64,000 nt of DNA from Serratia fonticola (GTDB lineage: Bacteria > Pseudomonadota > Gammaproteobacteria > Enterobacterales > Enterobacteriaceae), in assembly GCF_006715025.1 (NCBI RefSeq), contig NZ_VFMK01000001.1:1488001-1552000 (forward strand). Reading direction: 5' to 3'. This document shows positions 9,019-18,165 of the stretch, piece after piece. A program made the position numbers and the translations under genes. A model generated the notes under the pieces. The model was not told the DNA's origin, made no database searches, and was given only the letters and a program-made list of their open reading frames with translations. Within the stretch, counting starts at the first letter, position 1, and every line of letters begins with the position of its first letter.

Positions 9019-10074
9019 ATGACCTTAAATGTGAAAGGTTATGCCGCTTTTGGAGCGAAAGAAGATTTAGTGCCACATAACTTTGTCCGTCGTGATCCTC
9101 GCGATAACGATGTAGTTATAGAGATTTTATACAGTGGCGTTTGCCACTCAGATATCCATAATGCTTTTAATGATTGGGGCGGTGCAAAATACCCGATGGT
9201 ACCGGGTCATGAAATCATTGGCCGTGTTATTCAGGTCGGGAAGGCCGTTACAAAATTCAGCCCAGGCGACTATGCCGGTGTGGGCTGTATGGTGGATTCC
9301 TGTCAGCATTGCAAACCCTGTGTTCAGGGGTTAGAGCAGTACTGTGAAGAGGGGAATACATTAACCTATAACGATGTGGACAGACATGACCATATGCCAA
9401 CCTATGGTGGCTATTCTGACAAGATCGTTGTCACCGAAAAATTTGTTATCAAAGTTCCTGATACTCTGGATTTAAAGGGGGCGGCACCGCTGCTCTGTGC
9501 CGGTATCACAACATGGTCACCGCTGCGTCACTGGAATGTTGGCCCCGGCAGTAAAGTGGCTGTGGTCGGTTTAGGTGGCCTGGGGCATATGGCGATTAAA
9601 TTAGCGAAAGCGCTGGGCGCAGAAGTCACGTTATTCAGTCGTTCGCCGAATAAAGAGGCCGATGCCCGTCGTCTGGGGGCCACACATATGGTTATTTCAA
9701 CCGATGAAAAGCAGATGCAGGGTGCGCATAACCAGTTTGATTTGATTATCGATACGGTACCTTATGTTCATGATCTGAACCCCTATATTCCCACGCTGGC
9801 GTTGAGTGGAACGCTGGTGCTTGTAGGATATCTGGGGGATTTGAACCCAATGCTAAATAGTACCCCGCTGATCTTAGGGCGAAAATCTGTGGCTGGGTCA
9901 GTCATCGGTGGAATTGCAGAGACACAGGAAATGATTGATTTCTGCGCGGAACATCAGATCACATCAGATATTGAGTTGATCAATATTCAGGATATTAATA
10001 CGGCCTGGCAGCGAATGCTGAAAAGCGATGTTAAATATCGGTTCGTGATTGATATTGCATCGCTCCAGGCGTGA
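9019..10074 (+). CDS. Zinc-dependent NAD(P) alcohol dehydrogenase (YahK/CAD-like)
   Basis: A 351-residue medium-chain dehydrogenase. I start it at ATG 9019 (ribosome site CGGAG, 8 bases upstream), which gives the length of E. coli YahK. Catalytic zinc ligands are in GVCHSD and GHEIIG. The four structural-zinc cysteines lie in the block CQHCKPCVQGLEQYC. The nucleotide-binding motif is GLGGLGHMA. It probably reduces aldehydes with NADPH, as YahK does. It lies just downstream of an SDR gene on the same strand and is followed directly by a strong terminator. Confidence 0.88.
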   Translation: MTLNVKGYAAFGAKEDLVPHNFVRRDPRDNDVVIEILYSGVCHSDIHNAFNDWGGAKYPMVPGHEIIGRVIQVGKAVTKFSPGDYAGVGCMVDSCQHCKPCVQGLEQYCEEGNTLTYNDVDRHDHMPTYGGYSDKIVVTEKFVIKVPDTLDLKGAAPLLCAGITTWSPLRHWNVGPGSKVAVVGLGGLGHMAIKLAKALGAEVTLFSRSPNKEADARRLGATHMVISTDEKQMQGAHNQFDLIIDTVPYVHDLNPYIPTLALSGTLVLVGYLGDLNPMLNSTPLILGRKSVAGSVIGGIAETQEMIDFCAEHQITSDIELINIQDINTAWQRMLKSDVKYRFVIDIASLQA

Positions 10075-10076
10075 TG

Positions 10077-10105
10077 AAAAAGGCGGTATATTTTACCGCC
10101 TTTTT
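10077..10105 (+). terminator. Rho-independent terminator after the alcohol dehydrogenase
   Basis: A GGCGGTA/TACCGCC stem flanked by A- and T-runs begins three bases after the stop codon. It should work in both directions. Confidence 0.85.
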
Positions 10106-10430
10106 ATAAAATTTATATTGTTGTTTATTAACGTTAAGATCGCTAATAACGAATTATGGTTCTGAGTTTAGGGCCATCCAGTATGCTGTCATTTTCTCTG
10201 CAGCATACTGTCGTAGGGATGAAAAAGGGAAGTTGAGGTCATCTATGCTGTGGGAGTTAATGACAGGGGATGATTCTGGTAAGCCGGTGTAAACCACTAT
10301 GAATCCAATGTTTAACCCACGGTAATCTGCAGGGTAGCATCACGCCCGCTCCATTTTAAATCACCCGCTCTATAATCAAGTCAATTACCTACTTATTTTG
10401 CTGGGGTTTCATCATATCTTCGTCAGCAAA

Positions 10431-10463
10431 GGTAACCCTTCTAACCGGAATAGGGCATAAGTA
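10431..10463. repeat. 33-bp duplicate of an internal ygjV segment
   Basis: The 33 bases here are identical to 15799-15831, which lie inside the ygjV-like coding sequence. Both copies have the same orientation. This copy is outside any gene. Confidence 0.8.
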
Positions 10464-10501
10464 GTAAACGTACAGCGAGAGCCGTATTGACCGGGGATGT
10501 G

Positions 10502-10602
10502 TTATTCAGTTGGCAGTGTGACCCGCCATGGTAGCAGTTCGCTGACCCGATTGACCAGCTAGTCGGCTAACCGCTTCTGTAACCAGAGCCAGGTCTCGCT
10601 GC
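10502..10602 (-). pseudogene. IS66-family transposase C-terminal fragment
   Basis: On the minus strand the frame ends with a peptide containing ETWLWLQKRLAD, an in-frame stop, then LVNRVSELLPWRVTLPTE followed by TAA at 10502-10504. The NRVxELLPW ending is characteristic of the IS66 transposase C-terminal element. The fragment is too short and is interrupted, so it is only a scar. Confidence 0.55.
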
Positions 10603-10723
10603 TTAAATCGGGAACCGAGCCGCTTATTAGCGTTATGGTGCTAGTTGAGGATAAAAATCAGGTCACAGAGTTCGTTCATTGCTGATGTGGTAAAAGCGGT
10701 CTGAGTCTGCTTGTCGTATTAGC

Positions 10724-10756
10724 AAAAAAAACCGGAGCCAGTGACTCCGGTTGTTT
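10724..10756 (-). terminator. Rho-independent terminator of the dcuC-iadA operon
   Basis: An AACCGGAGTCA/TGGCTCCGGTT-type stem is followed on the minus strand by eight T residues, directly after the transporter stop codon. Confidence 0.88.
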
Positions 10757-10757
10757 T

Positions 10758-12224
10758 TTACTCAGCAGAAAGTGGCTTCTTACGTCTGCTTCGCCAGAAA
10801 TATCCCCCCGTCATGATCAACAAGAGTGCCGCCAGCCATGGCAGTACGGCCAGCAGATGTCCTGAACGGGCGAACGTCAGCGCGACCATCAGCAACCACC
10901 CTCCCAACATCGGAATGGCTGTTCGTTTAACGATATCAATTGGCGATACGCCCGCGATCCCGGCAATGGCGATGATGACACCCGCAATAGGGGAAAGCGT
11001 ACGCCCAATACCCGCGGACAGTTGGATAGGGAGCATCATCACGGCAACGTCGCTACCAATATGACGGCTGATATCCGGTACCATAGGCGCAAAGGAGAAA
11101 AACGCCGCATTCCCGGACCCCATCAAGGCGGAAATGGCGAAGGTGATGAGCGTCATCAACAGTATGATGGATGCGGCGCTGAGGCCGATATCTCCAGAAA
11201 GGGAGAGCAGAGCATCAACGGCACCTATCGCTTTGAGGCCGGCAGAAAATACCTCACCGGCAATGATCAATGTCACGACGGTGGCAAAAACGCCGCCCAT
11301 ACTGTCGAACACTTTTTGTACGCCGGCCATCACGCTACGGGCATTCCGGTGACGAAGATATTCACATATTAATGTAATGGCGAGGCTTATCAGCACGGCG
11401 GTATCCAGCGTTATTTTGAGCGAGCTGAATAACAAATCGCTGCATAACAGCATCAACACCAAGGGCAGCATTGGCAGGAAAAGCCAGGCGATGGGGGCAT
11501 CAGTTTCCACTGCCTGGTTGAGCGATTGTGCCTGCTGGGTTTGGGCTGTTTCCTTCTCGTGGCGATCAAAAAAGCGCTGCACGACGATATGGAGCAGGGC
11601 GATGAAAAGGATCACGGGAACGACGATTGGCAACTGGTCTTGGACAAAATAGTTCACAACCTCAATGCCTGCCGTTTTGGCGGCCAGTACGGAATTGCCT
11701 GAACCTGGACCAAACTCAACCGCGCAAGTACTGGCAATCACTGCTGCGACAGCGGCTCGGCTGCAACCCAATCGTGTCAGCAATGGGTAGAGCGTTGCCA
11801 TCAGCAGCAGGCCTAATCCTGTCGCGCTACTGATAAACAGGGAGAGAAATTGCCCCAGCAGCAATGCCAGACCCAACAGAAGATAGGGCGAATTCAGGCG
11901 CTGTAGTGGACGAGAGGTCACGCGGACCAAAACCTGGCTTGCGCCAATGGCTGACATATAAGTGGCAAAGCCACCAATCAGCATGATTTGGAGTCCAAGC
12001 CCGCCAAGTCGCGCACTCAGTGTGTCGCGGATAAACTCGAATACATCAAACGGGCCAAATCCGGTACTCCTCTTGACCAGACCGCTGAGCATCGTCATAC
12101 CGCTAAAGTGCGCAATCAAAAGCAGCACAATTCCGGTAAGCAATAAGACCGACTGTGGGTGATATTTTTGCAGGATAAGGCGTCCGGCAAACAGAATGGC
12201 GATTAACGCCAGCAGTAGTGACAT
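10758..12224 (-). CDS. DcuC-family C4-dicarboxylate (amino-acid) transporter
   Basis: A 488-residue membrane protein with about 12 hydrophobic segments, similar to the DcuC family of anaerobic C4-dicarboxylate carriers. The start at ATG 12224 has a ribosome site (GAGGA) 7 bases upstream; a TTG at 12242 is also possible. Motifs include EFGPGSGNSVLAAKTAG mid-protein and GSGNAAFFSFAPM and GRTLSPIAGVI in the C-terminal half. It follows the isoaspartyl dipeptidase gene with an 11-base gap. It could import beta-aspartyl peptides or export the aspartate-derived products; this is inferred from the neighbour. Confidence 0.82.
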   Translation of the reverse strand: MSLLLALIAILFAGRLILQKYHPQSVLLLTGIVLLLIAHFSGMTMLSGLVKRSTGFGPFDVFEFIRDTLSARLGGLGLQIMLIGGFATYMSAIGASQVLVRVTSRPLQRLNSPYLLLGLALLLGQFLSLFISSATGLGLLLMATLYPLLTRLGCSRAAVAAVIASTCAVEFGPGSGNSVLAAKTAGIEVVNYFVQDQLPIVVPVILFIALLHIVVQRFFDRHEKETAQTQQAQSLNQAVETDAPIAWLFLPMLPLVLMLLCSDLLFSSLKITLDTAVLISLAITLICEYLRHRNARSVMAGVQKVFDSMGGVFATVVTLIIAGEVFSAGLKAIGAVDALLSLSGDIGLSAASIILLMTLITFAISALMGSGNAAFFSFAPMVPDISRHIGSDVAVMMLPIQLSAGIGRTLSPIAGVIIAIAGIAGVSPIDIVKRTAIPMLGGWLLMVALTFARSGHLLAVLPWLAALLLIMTGGYFWRSRRKKPLSAE

Positions 12225-12234
12225 TAGCGCGTCC

Positions 12235-13368
12235 TCATTCAAAATTACCGGTTATCAGGCATTCGCCATTACGGATGACCTGTTTGCCTGCAGCGAAGAG
12301 ATGGGCGAGGGAAAGGTCATCATTGAGCACACAGATGTCTGCACGTTCTCCGGCACAAAGTTTACCGCCGGAAATACCCAATGAATCCGCGACGTTTGCC
12401 GTCATCATGGCGATCGCCTGATCGGCAGGAACACCCGTGTCAATCAAACGGGGAAGCAGATTGATGTTACCGGCGACCGGTGCCGCACTGAGCCCTTCCA
12501 CCATGCCCTGAGCATTAAAGCGCGGAACGCTACCATTGCCGTCAGAGCTAATGGTAATACGATCGGCAGGGACCTGTGCTTCCAGCGCGTTGAGTATGGC
12601 TTGCTCTTGAGGTATAAAACGGCTGCCGCCAGAGGTCACATCAATATGGCCGCCCCGCCGTGCAAAAGCGATTGCCTGTTCGAACAACGCTTCTGTTCTT
12701 GCTACGTGAGTCGGGGAAATATGATGAATCGGGATACCGGCGTCACAAAGTTCGAAAAGCTGCGCCATGCCTTCCGGCAGATTCCCCAGATGGACATGCA
12801 GCAACCCTTTTTTCCCGGCAAGCAGAGATGCGACACGGATATCGCTAATTATCCTTAACAGTTCCAGGAAAGAGGGATAGGAACCCCGGTGGTCGGCCAG
12901 TGCGATTTTGACACCAAGAATTGCCGGAATAAAGGCCAGATCATCGCGTATCGAACGCGTAATCGTGGGGGTGGGGACGACATAAGCGCCCGTATGCATA
13001 AATGCGCGTAATCCCTCAATATTCAGGGATTGCATTTTGGCGTAGAGATCTTTTGGTGAGCGAGAAATGGCATCGGTGCCAAGTACGCCGACGACAGTTG
13101 TTATCCCTGCCTGAATAAGATCGCGCAGCTTGACGGCGGGTGTTCGACTGGCGAATCCAGCTTCACCGCCGCCCCCCGTCAAATGCACGTGCTGATCGAT
13201 GATACCGGGAATAATCCACTTACCACTGCAGTCAATGACTTCTATCGCGCCATCAAAAAGCGATATTTCTTTATCGACCGCGACAATACGATCGGCGTGA
13301 AGGAGTAGGGAGCAAAGACCTAAATCTTTTGGTGAAAATACACGGGCATTGGTCAGTAATGTAAACAT
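12235..13368 (-). CDS. iadA: Isoaspartyl dipeptidase (beta-aspartyl peptidase)
   Basis: A 377-residue metal-dependent amidohydrolase that cleaves beta-aspartyl dipeptides left by protein repair or degradation. The start at 13368 (MFTLLTNARVF) matches the family; the upstream in-frame extension does not. Metal ligands are H60 and H62 in DQHVHLTGGGGE, the bridging lysine is K154 in GVKIALADHR, and there are further His in HVHLG and HHISPTH and the catalytic Asp in SSDGNGS. In E. coli iadA neighbours a LysR gene (yjiE/hypT), and here too a divergent LysR gene is next door. Confidence 0.88.
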   Translation of the reverse strand: MFTLLTNARVFSPKDLGLCSLLLHADRIVAVDKEISLFDGAIEVIDCSGKWIIPGIIDQHVHLTGGGGEAGFASRTPAVKLRDLIQAGITTVVGVLGTDAISRSPKDLYAKMQSLNIEGLRAFMHTGAYVVPTPTITRSIRDDLAFIPAILGVKIALADHRGSYPSFLELLRIISDIRVASLLAGKKGLLHVHLGNLPEGMAQLFELCDAGIPIHHISPTHVARTEALFEQAIAFARRGGHIDVTSGGSRFIPQEQAILNALEAQVPADRITISSDGNGSVPRFNAQGMVEGLSAAPVAGNINLLPRLIDTGVPADQAIAMMTANVADSLGISGGKLCAGERADICVLNDDLSLAHLFAAGKQVIRNGECLITGNFE

Positions 13369-13519
13369 ATCAATCCTGTCAAACGTCAATGGGAAGGAGA
13401 CTCGGCAGGTGAAACGGAATATTGTTGTTATGATGTCCACACTAATACCATTATTATAAATATGGCTATTTCCGATTTGTTATCGGTGGATACGTGAATG
13501 ACATGGCGGGGAGTTCAAC

Positions 13520-14413
13520 GTGAATTGTAAGTGGTTAGAGGATTTTTTAGCCTTAAGTCAGCATAGGAATTACTCTCTGGCGGCGACAGAGCGGCATATT
13601 ACTCAGCCTGCATTGAGCCGGCGTATTAAAGCATTGGAAGATACGCTGGGCGTTCCCTTGTTTGACCGCACCACTACGCCTGTAACCTTAACGCGTTATG
13701 GCGAACGTTTTGAGCCGTATGCGCGCCATGTTCTGAGTACGTTGACGGAAGCGCGGCATGAACTCTCCGCTATGGCCCCTGCGACGGACAACACGTTAGT
13801 GATGGTGAGTCTGCATACGCTGTCAGTGAATATTCTGCCCGATATGATCAACTATCTACGCCAAAGTGAACCGCAGCTCAACTTCACCGTGAATGCCAGT
13901 ATTCAGGGAATTGATAACCATTTTAATGCGCTGATAGACCGGCAAATCGATCTGCTGGTTACCTATGATTTGCCTTCTTCGCAACCGGATCTGGAAATGG
14001 CGGGAAAGCTCAAACAGTCATTGTGGCGTTATGAACGCTTCATTCCGGTGATCTCTTCTCGCCTGGCAGATATGCTTGACGATCCCAAGGCGCAGATCCC
14101 CTGGCTATGTTACAGCGACTACACTTTCGTCCGGCGTATTATTGATCCCGCCGAACAACGTGTGCGGCAGCGATTAAGAAAGACATTTGAATCAGGGCTT
14201 AGCGAGACAATTAAGGAGATGGTAATACGCCATATGGGCGTAGCCTGGCTACCGGAATCGATGGTGGCTGAAGAGCTGGTTAATCGTGATGTTATCCACT
14301 GTTGGCCACAAGATTTGACTCTGATTTGTGAAATCCCCGTTGTTATCTGGGCAAACGTTGATGATCAACGCGTTATGATGCAGAGATGCTGGGAAAAGTT
14401 GCTGCGTTTTTAG
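13520..14413 (+). CDS. LysR-type regulator, HypT/YjiE-like
   Basis: A 297-residue LysR protein with a GTG start preceded by GGGGAG. The winged helix is clear (WLEDFLALSQHRNYSLAA, QPALSRRIKALE). The opening resembles E. coli HypT (YjiE), a hypochlorite-responsive LysR protein that is also encoded beside iadA. It is divergent from iadA, so control of iadA-dcuC is the most economical idea. Whether it senses hypochlorite cannot be told from sequence. Confidence 0.85.
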   Translation: MNCKWLEDFLALSQHRNYSLAATERHITQPALSRRIKALEDTLGVPLFDRTTTPVTLTRYGERFEPYARHVLSTLTEARHELSAMAPATDNTLVMVSLHTLSVNILPDMINYLRQSEPQLNFTVNASIQGIDNHFNALIDRQIDLLVTYDLPSSQPDLEMAGKLKQSLWRYERFIPVISSRLADMLDDPKAQIPWLCYSDYTFVRRIIDPAEQRVRQRLRKTFESGLSETIKEMVIRHMGVAWLPESMVAEELVNRDVIHCWPQDLTLICEIPVVIWANVDDQRVMMQRCWEKLLRF

Positions 14414-14857
14414 AGTAATAGAGATAAACAGGTGGATATGTTTTTCAGTAATTCTCCATCACGGGAATAAATTTCTCTTTGTCCGGCTGTAATAGATGAG
14501 GGCAAACAATCTTCCGATACCATATTCCATCGGCCAAAACCTCAATGCCGTTTCTGATTAACTGACCAAGCATCTCCTTTATTTATGGACCTACAGCGGC
14601 GTGCAATCCCGTTGATTTAATGCTGCGCTCAACCAACAGACCGGCAAAATCCATGTTGTGGGGCAAGTGCACGAAGTCAGCTTCTTACCCACCTGGTTTT
14701 TGACGACATTGTGACTGGTAAGCACCGCTGGCGCGTTGACTGATAAGCATTGCATTTCAGGCAATTGTGAGCTGCGCTGGCGACAGATATAAGACGGGAG
14801 GATAAGCTACAACAGATTGCTACGTTTATTTTATTCAGACAGTTAAAGGAGAAGCGT
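14414..14857. other. Non-coding stretch with one 42-codon open frame
   Basis: There is no recognisable intact gene. A minus-strand frame from ATG 14573 to TGA 14445 would encode 42 residues (LIRNGIEVLADGIWYRKIV inside). It could be the remnant of a longer gene, but I cannot name the family. The promoter of the next gene presumably lies at the right end. Confidence 0.3.
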
Positions 14858-15457
14858 ATGAAGTGGATTAACGTATTTAAGGCTGCAAAATACATTACGT
14901 TTATTTTTATATTTCTGATGCCTGTCAGCGAAGCTATCAGCAATGACAAGACCAATATCAAAACCCTTGTTATCGTCTCCCACCCTTATCCAGAAAGATC
15001 TGTTCTAACTAAAGGGTTGCAGGAGGCTGCGGAAAGCGTTGAAGGCGTGACGGTTCGTAATCTTGAAACGATATATGGTTTTGACACTCGAAAGATTAAT
15101 GGTGATGAAGAGCGCCGGATGATGCGTGACCATTCTCGTATCGTTTTTCTGTTCCCGACTCACTGGTTCAATATTACCCCGATGATGAAGGCATGGCTTA
15201 ATGATACCTGGGGCAGCGTCGGCCCGGGTTTATGGCAAGGGAAAGAGATGCTTGTTGTCAGCACGGCAGCCGGAGGATCATCAACTTACGGTGAGACAGG
15301 CAGAATTGGTGTTACGCTTGCTGATGTTTTTTTGCCTATGAAGGCCAGTGCTCTGCATACCGGTATGACTTACCTCCCTCCGCTGGTATTCCAGAACGCC
15401 AGCAGCGGCAAGTTGCCTGAGTATCAGCGCGAGTTTATTGAACGTCTGAAAATGTAA
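14858..15457 (+). CDS. Flavodoxin-fold NAD(P)H oxidoreductase with signal sequence
   Basis: A 199-residue protein with a strong ribosome site (AAAGGAG). Residues about 35-199 match the quinone-reductase/KefF-type flavodoxin-like family: IVSHPYPERSVLTKGL for the phosphate loop, FLFPTHWFNITPMMKAWLN, and VSTAAGGSSTYGETGR. Unusually for this cytoplasmic FMN-binding family, it begins with a hydrophobic export-like segment (KAAKYITFIFIFLMPVSEA) and then NDKTN. If cleaved there, the enzyme would be periplasmic. The function is otherwise unassigned. Confidence 0.78.
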   Translation: MKWINVFKAAKYITFIFIFLMPVSEAISNDKTNIKTLVIVSHPYPERSVLTKGLQEAAESVEGVTVRNLETIYGFDTRKINGDEERRMMRDHSRIVFLFPTHWFNITPMMKAWLNDTWGSVGPGLWQGKEMLVVSTAAGGSSTYGETGRIGVTLADVFLPMKASALHTGMTYLPPLVFQNASSGKLPEYQREFIERLKM

Positions 15458-15480
15458 ACAGACAGTCATTTAACTGAGAA

Positions 15481-15630
15481 ATGAAGGTATCCGTCACCTG
15501 GTTGACTTACGTCACCAACGCGTTGATTTTATGCCTGAGTGTCAACGCGGCAATAGGGGATACGCCGGCGTTAGTGTGGACAGCTCATCATCCGGCGCCT
15601 GTGTTTGCTGGGCATGTCCCCTGCTATTAG
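15481..15630 (+). CDS. Possible 49-residue exported peptide (doubtful)
   Basis: An open frame from ATG 15481 to TAG 15630, starting 23 bases after the oxidoreductase stop. The N-terminal 27 residues look like a signal peptide (TNALILCLSVNAAIGD). No family is recognised. It may be the truncated start of a lost gene, because the end of ygjV begins right at its stop. Confidence 0.22.
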   Translation: MKVSVTWLTYVTNALILCLSVNAAIGDTPALVWTAHHPAPVFAGHVPCY

Positions 15631-16154
15631 GCTTCTTCAAGCTTTGAGTTTTCTCTACGTTGAGCGCGATAAAGCGATAGAATGGTGTAGCTGTTGATGA
15701 CCAAAAACATCCCCTCGAGCAAGATCCCGCCGGTCGACCCCGCCCAGATGTTATGAATGAGCCAAACAATGGTGCTGGCTAACATGCATAGGCGCAACGG
15801 TAACCCTTCTAACCGGAATAGGGCATAAGTACTCAGTATGGTACCGATCACCGTCAACCACTCGATTGAATGCTTCAATTGCGGGATCACCAGAGCGCAG
15901 GCCATAACAATGAAGAATAGCATTACGCCCATGCTGCGATAGTAACCTGAAACCCAAGTACGTACGGCACAGAGTAAACAGCTAATCGCCGCCGCCATCA
16001 TGCCTAGCAGCAAAAAGTGCAGCGTCAGCAGTACGCCGTTGAGGGTAAGATGCAGACGCAACTTGGTATCATTGCGCTGTAAGAACGCCAAGGCACCCAC
16101 GGCAAATGCCAGAAGGCCAAGCAGTTGAGCCGGCCAAAAAACTTCGGATAACAT
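15627..16154 (-). CDS. ygjV: YgjV-family inner-membrane protein
   Basis: A 175-residue protein with five to six membrane segments that matches the YgjV family (unknown function). Typical features are GLLAFAVGALAFLQRND at the start, a conserved Arg in LLCAVRTW, and the ending WLIHNIWAGSTGGILLEG. It is a single gene on the minus strand. A 33-base piece of its coding sequence (15799-15831) is duplicated at 10431-10463. Confidence 0.82.
   Translation of the reverse strand: MLSEVFWPAQLLGLLAFAVGALAFLQRNDTKLRLHLTLNGVLLTLHFLLLGMMAAAISCLLCAVRTWVSGYYRSMGVMLFFIVMACALVIPQLKHSIEWLTVIGTILSTYALFRLEGLPLRLCMLASTIVWLIHNIWAGSTGGILLEGMFLVINSYTILSLYRAQRRENSKLEEA
15799..15831. repeat. 33-bp segment duplicated at 10431
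   Basis: This internal ygjV segment is identical over 33 bases to the scar region at 10431-10463. Confidence 0.8.
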
Positions 16155-16174
16155 GAATAAGATCTCTTGCTATA

Positions 16175-16226
16175 CCTGTCATCCTTCAAGTTGCAGCGGT
16201 GATGGCCACAACCTGCAGATGACAGG
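16175..16226. repeat. Palindromic intergenic repeat
   Basis: CCTGTCAT and ATGACAGG bound a 52-base imperfect palindrome that contains CATCCTTCAAGTTGCAG, a phrase I recognise from intergenic repeats of Serratia and Yersinia. Confidence 0.45.
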
Positions 16227-16243
16227 GCTTGGTATTAATGACA

Positions 16244-16264
16244 AAAGGTGCCATCGGCACCTTT
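16244..16264 (-). terminator. Hairpin with T-run, likely terminator
   Basis: A perfect 9-bp stem (AAAGGTGCC/GGCACCTTT) with a 3-base loop, followed on the minus strand by TTTTGT. It could end transcription from the symporter gene. Confidence 0.5.
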
Positions 16265-16363
16265 CGGACTGCGGACAAAGCCAGATATCAGGGCGCGTGC
16301 GCCGATGGGCGATACAATTAACGCGCTAACTCAAGCCTGTTTCACAGTCGGTAACTTTTAGCC

Positions 16364-16393
16364 TATCAAGGCGCCCATCGAGACGCCTTGATA
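16364..16393 (-). terminator. Hairpin just downstream of the symporter gene
   Basis: A perfect 10-bp stem (TATCAAGGCG/CGCCTTGATA) with a 10-base loop lies 5 bases beyond the symporter stop codon. There is no long T-run. Confidence 0.45.
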
Positions 16394-16398
16394 CGGGA

Positions 16399-18165
16399 TT
16401 AATGTTGCAACGCTGAGCGTCTCTCGGCATCACCAGCACTACGTTTGAGCAAGTAACCAATGAGTAAGATCACGCCTGAACAGGCGACAAACAGCAAGCG
16501 TCCCCACCATGGATTAGGCAACAACGCCATGAGTAACAAACCTCCGCCCATCATCAGGGTAATATGGCCCAGTTTGCTGCGTTGTAAACGGTCAAACGCA
16601 TCCTGATCGTCATCGGCAATCACCGGGGTTTCCACATCAACAAAGAAGTTGTCCACGCGCTGCAGTTCCTCTTTGCTGAAACTCTTTTCTTTGTAGAACA
16701 AGCTGGTTGCGCAGAAAAATCCGCCGGTCAGCACCAAGTGTGCTGCAACTGTGATAGTGGTAGTCAGTTCAGACAGTTCGCGAGAGGTTAACGTCACATT
16801 GAACAGGCTAGCAAACCATTTTGCAGTAAACACATCCATCACCAGCCAAGAAACAAACATACCGAAGCACACCGTACTCCATGCAGCCCATTTTGGTGTT
16901 TTACGGATGAACATACCAAAGAACAGCGGTACAAGAATTGGCGATTGCAATAAGGTAGAAACCCGCATCATCAATTCAAACAGACTTAGCCCTTTGAGTT
17001 GCGCAAACAGTTGTGCAATCAAAATCACCAGAATGCCATTAACCAGGGTTACCCCTTGGCTGAGTCGTAACGTTTTGATTTCACTCATCGGCTTGTTACG
17101 GCAAACAATGGGTGTCCAGAAACTGCGCACGAAGATGCCTGAGTTACGGCACAACGCTGAATCCATCGATGACATGGTCGCTGCAAACAATCCCGCAACC
17201 AGCAAACCAACGGTTCCCAGTGGCATGTATTTCTCTGCAAACACCAAATACACCGCGTCGCCCGCTTTATTGCCCAACTCTGCGTGAGCCGCAGCGGCAT
17301 TAGGCTCCAAAATAGCCATTGCCCAAGGGGGAACGAACCAAATCAGCGTACCAAACAGCATCAATACCATTGCCAGCAAGGCGGCCTTGCGGGCATTGTT
17401 GGAATCTTTAGCGTTCAGGAAGCGATAAGAATCCTGCATGTTGTTGATACTTTGCAGCTGCTTGACCAAAAAGAACAGGAAGGAGCCGATCAGCAAGACA
17501 CCATAGTTCATATCGGGTCCCATGATGAAATCACCCGGAAACTTCTCGATGATTTCTGATGGCCCACCCACAAAGAACAGGGCGATGACAGCACAGGCGA
17601 CAGAAATAACGGCGACCACCAAAGTCTGTACGAAATCACTGGCGACAACCCCCCAGGCGCCGCTGAGCATTGAGATCAGTAGCACCGCGATGCCCGTTAC
17701 CCAAATGGTCGTGTTCATATCGTAACCAAAAACGGCCCCGACAAAGATCGCTAACCCATTGAGCCATACCCCGCCGTTTAAGATGCTCAGCGGAATAATG
17801 GCCCAGGTGAAGAACTGCTCATTGGTTTTACCAAAGCGTCGTTCAATCGCTTCGGTTGGTGTATCAACACGCATCTGACGGAAACGTTGACTAAACCACC
17901 AGTAAGAAACTATGTAGGCGAAAATATTACCGAGGAAGACAAAAGTAACGGCAAAACCATCACTAAAAGCTTTACCCGCGGCACCGGTAAAGGTCCAAGC
18001 GGAGAACTGGGTCATGAAGGCGGTAGCCCCCACCATCCACCACAACATGCGGCCTCCTCCACGGAAGTAGTCACTGGAGGAATTACTCGCCATTTTTTTG
18101 AAGGCGACACTGATGAAGATCATCAGGATAAAGTAGCCTCCAACCACCAACATGTCTGTATTCAT
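16399..18165 (-). CDS. Sodium:solute symporter (SSS family), probably for uronide oligomers or monomers
   Basis: A 588-residue protein with about 14 membrane segments. It belongs to the sodium:solute symporter family: GGRMLWWMVGATAFMTQFSAWTF near residue 40 and LFAATMSSMDSALCRNSGIF near residue 330 carry the family's sodium-site pattern. It is longer than simple SSS carriers, with an extra C-terminal helix pair after a charged loop. It is divergent from a heparinase II/III-like lyase gene across a 354-base promoter region. The pair suggests uptake of unsaturated sugar acids released from a polyanionic polysaccharide, but the sugar cannot be named. Confidence 0.83.
   Translation of the reverse strand: MNTDMLVVGGYFILMIFISVAFKKMASNSSSDYFRGGGRMLWWMVGATAFMTQFSAWTFTGAAGKAFSDGFAVTFVFLGNIFAYIVSYWWFSQRFRQMRVDTPTEAIERRFGKTNEQFFTWAIIPLSILNGGVWLNGLAIFVGAVFGYDMNTTIWVTGIAVLLISMLSGAWGVVASDFVQTLVVAVISVACAVIALFFVGGPSEIIEKFPGDFIMGPDMNYGVLLIGSFLFFLVKQLQSINNMQDSYRFLNAKDSNNARKAALLAMVLMLFGTLIWFVPPWAMAILEPNAAAAHAELGNKAGDAVYLVFAEKYMPLGTVGLLVAGLFAATMSSMDSALCRNSGIFVRSFWTPIVCRNKPMSEIKTLRLSQGVTLVNGILVILIAQLFAQLKGLSLFELMMRVSTLLQSPILVPLFFGMFIRKTPKWAAWSTVCFGMFVSWLVMDVFTAKWFASLFNVTLTSRELSELTTTITVAAHLVLTGGFFCATSLFYKEKSFSKEELQRVDNFFVDVETPVIADDDQDAFDRLQRSKLGHITLMMGGGLLLMALLPNPWWGRLLFVACSGVILLIGYLLKRSAGDAERRSALQH

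Larger units (their letters stand above)
10106..10723. other. Gene-poor scar region
   Basis: About 620 bases without an intact gene. It contains a 33-base exact copy of part of ygjV (10431-10463) and a fragment of an IS66-type transposase (10502-10602). It looks like the debris of past insertions. Confidence 0.6.
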
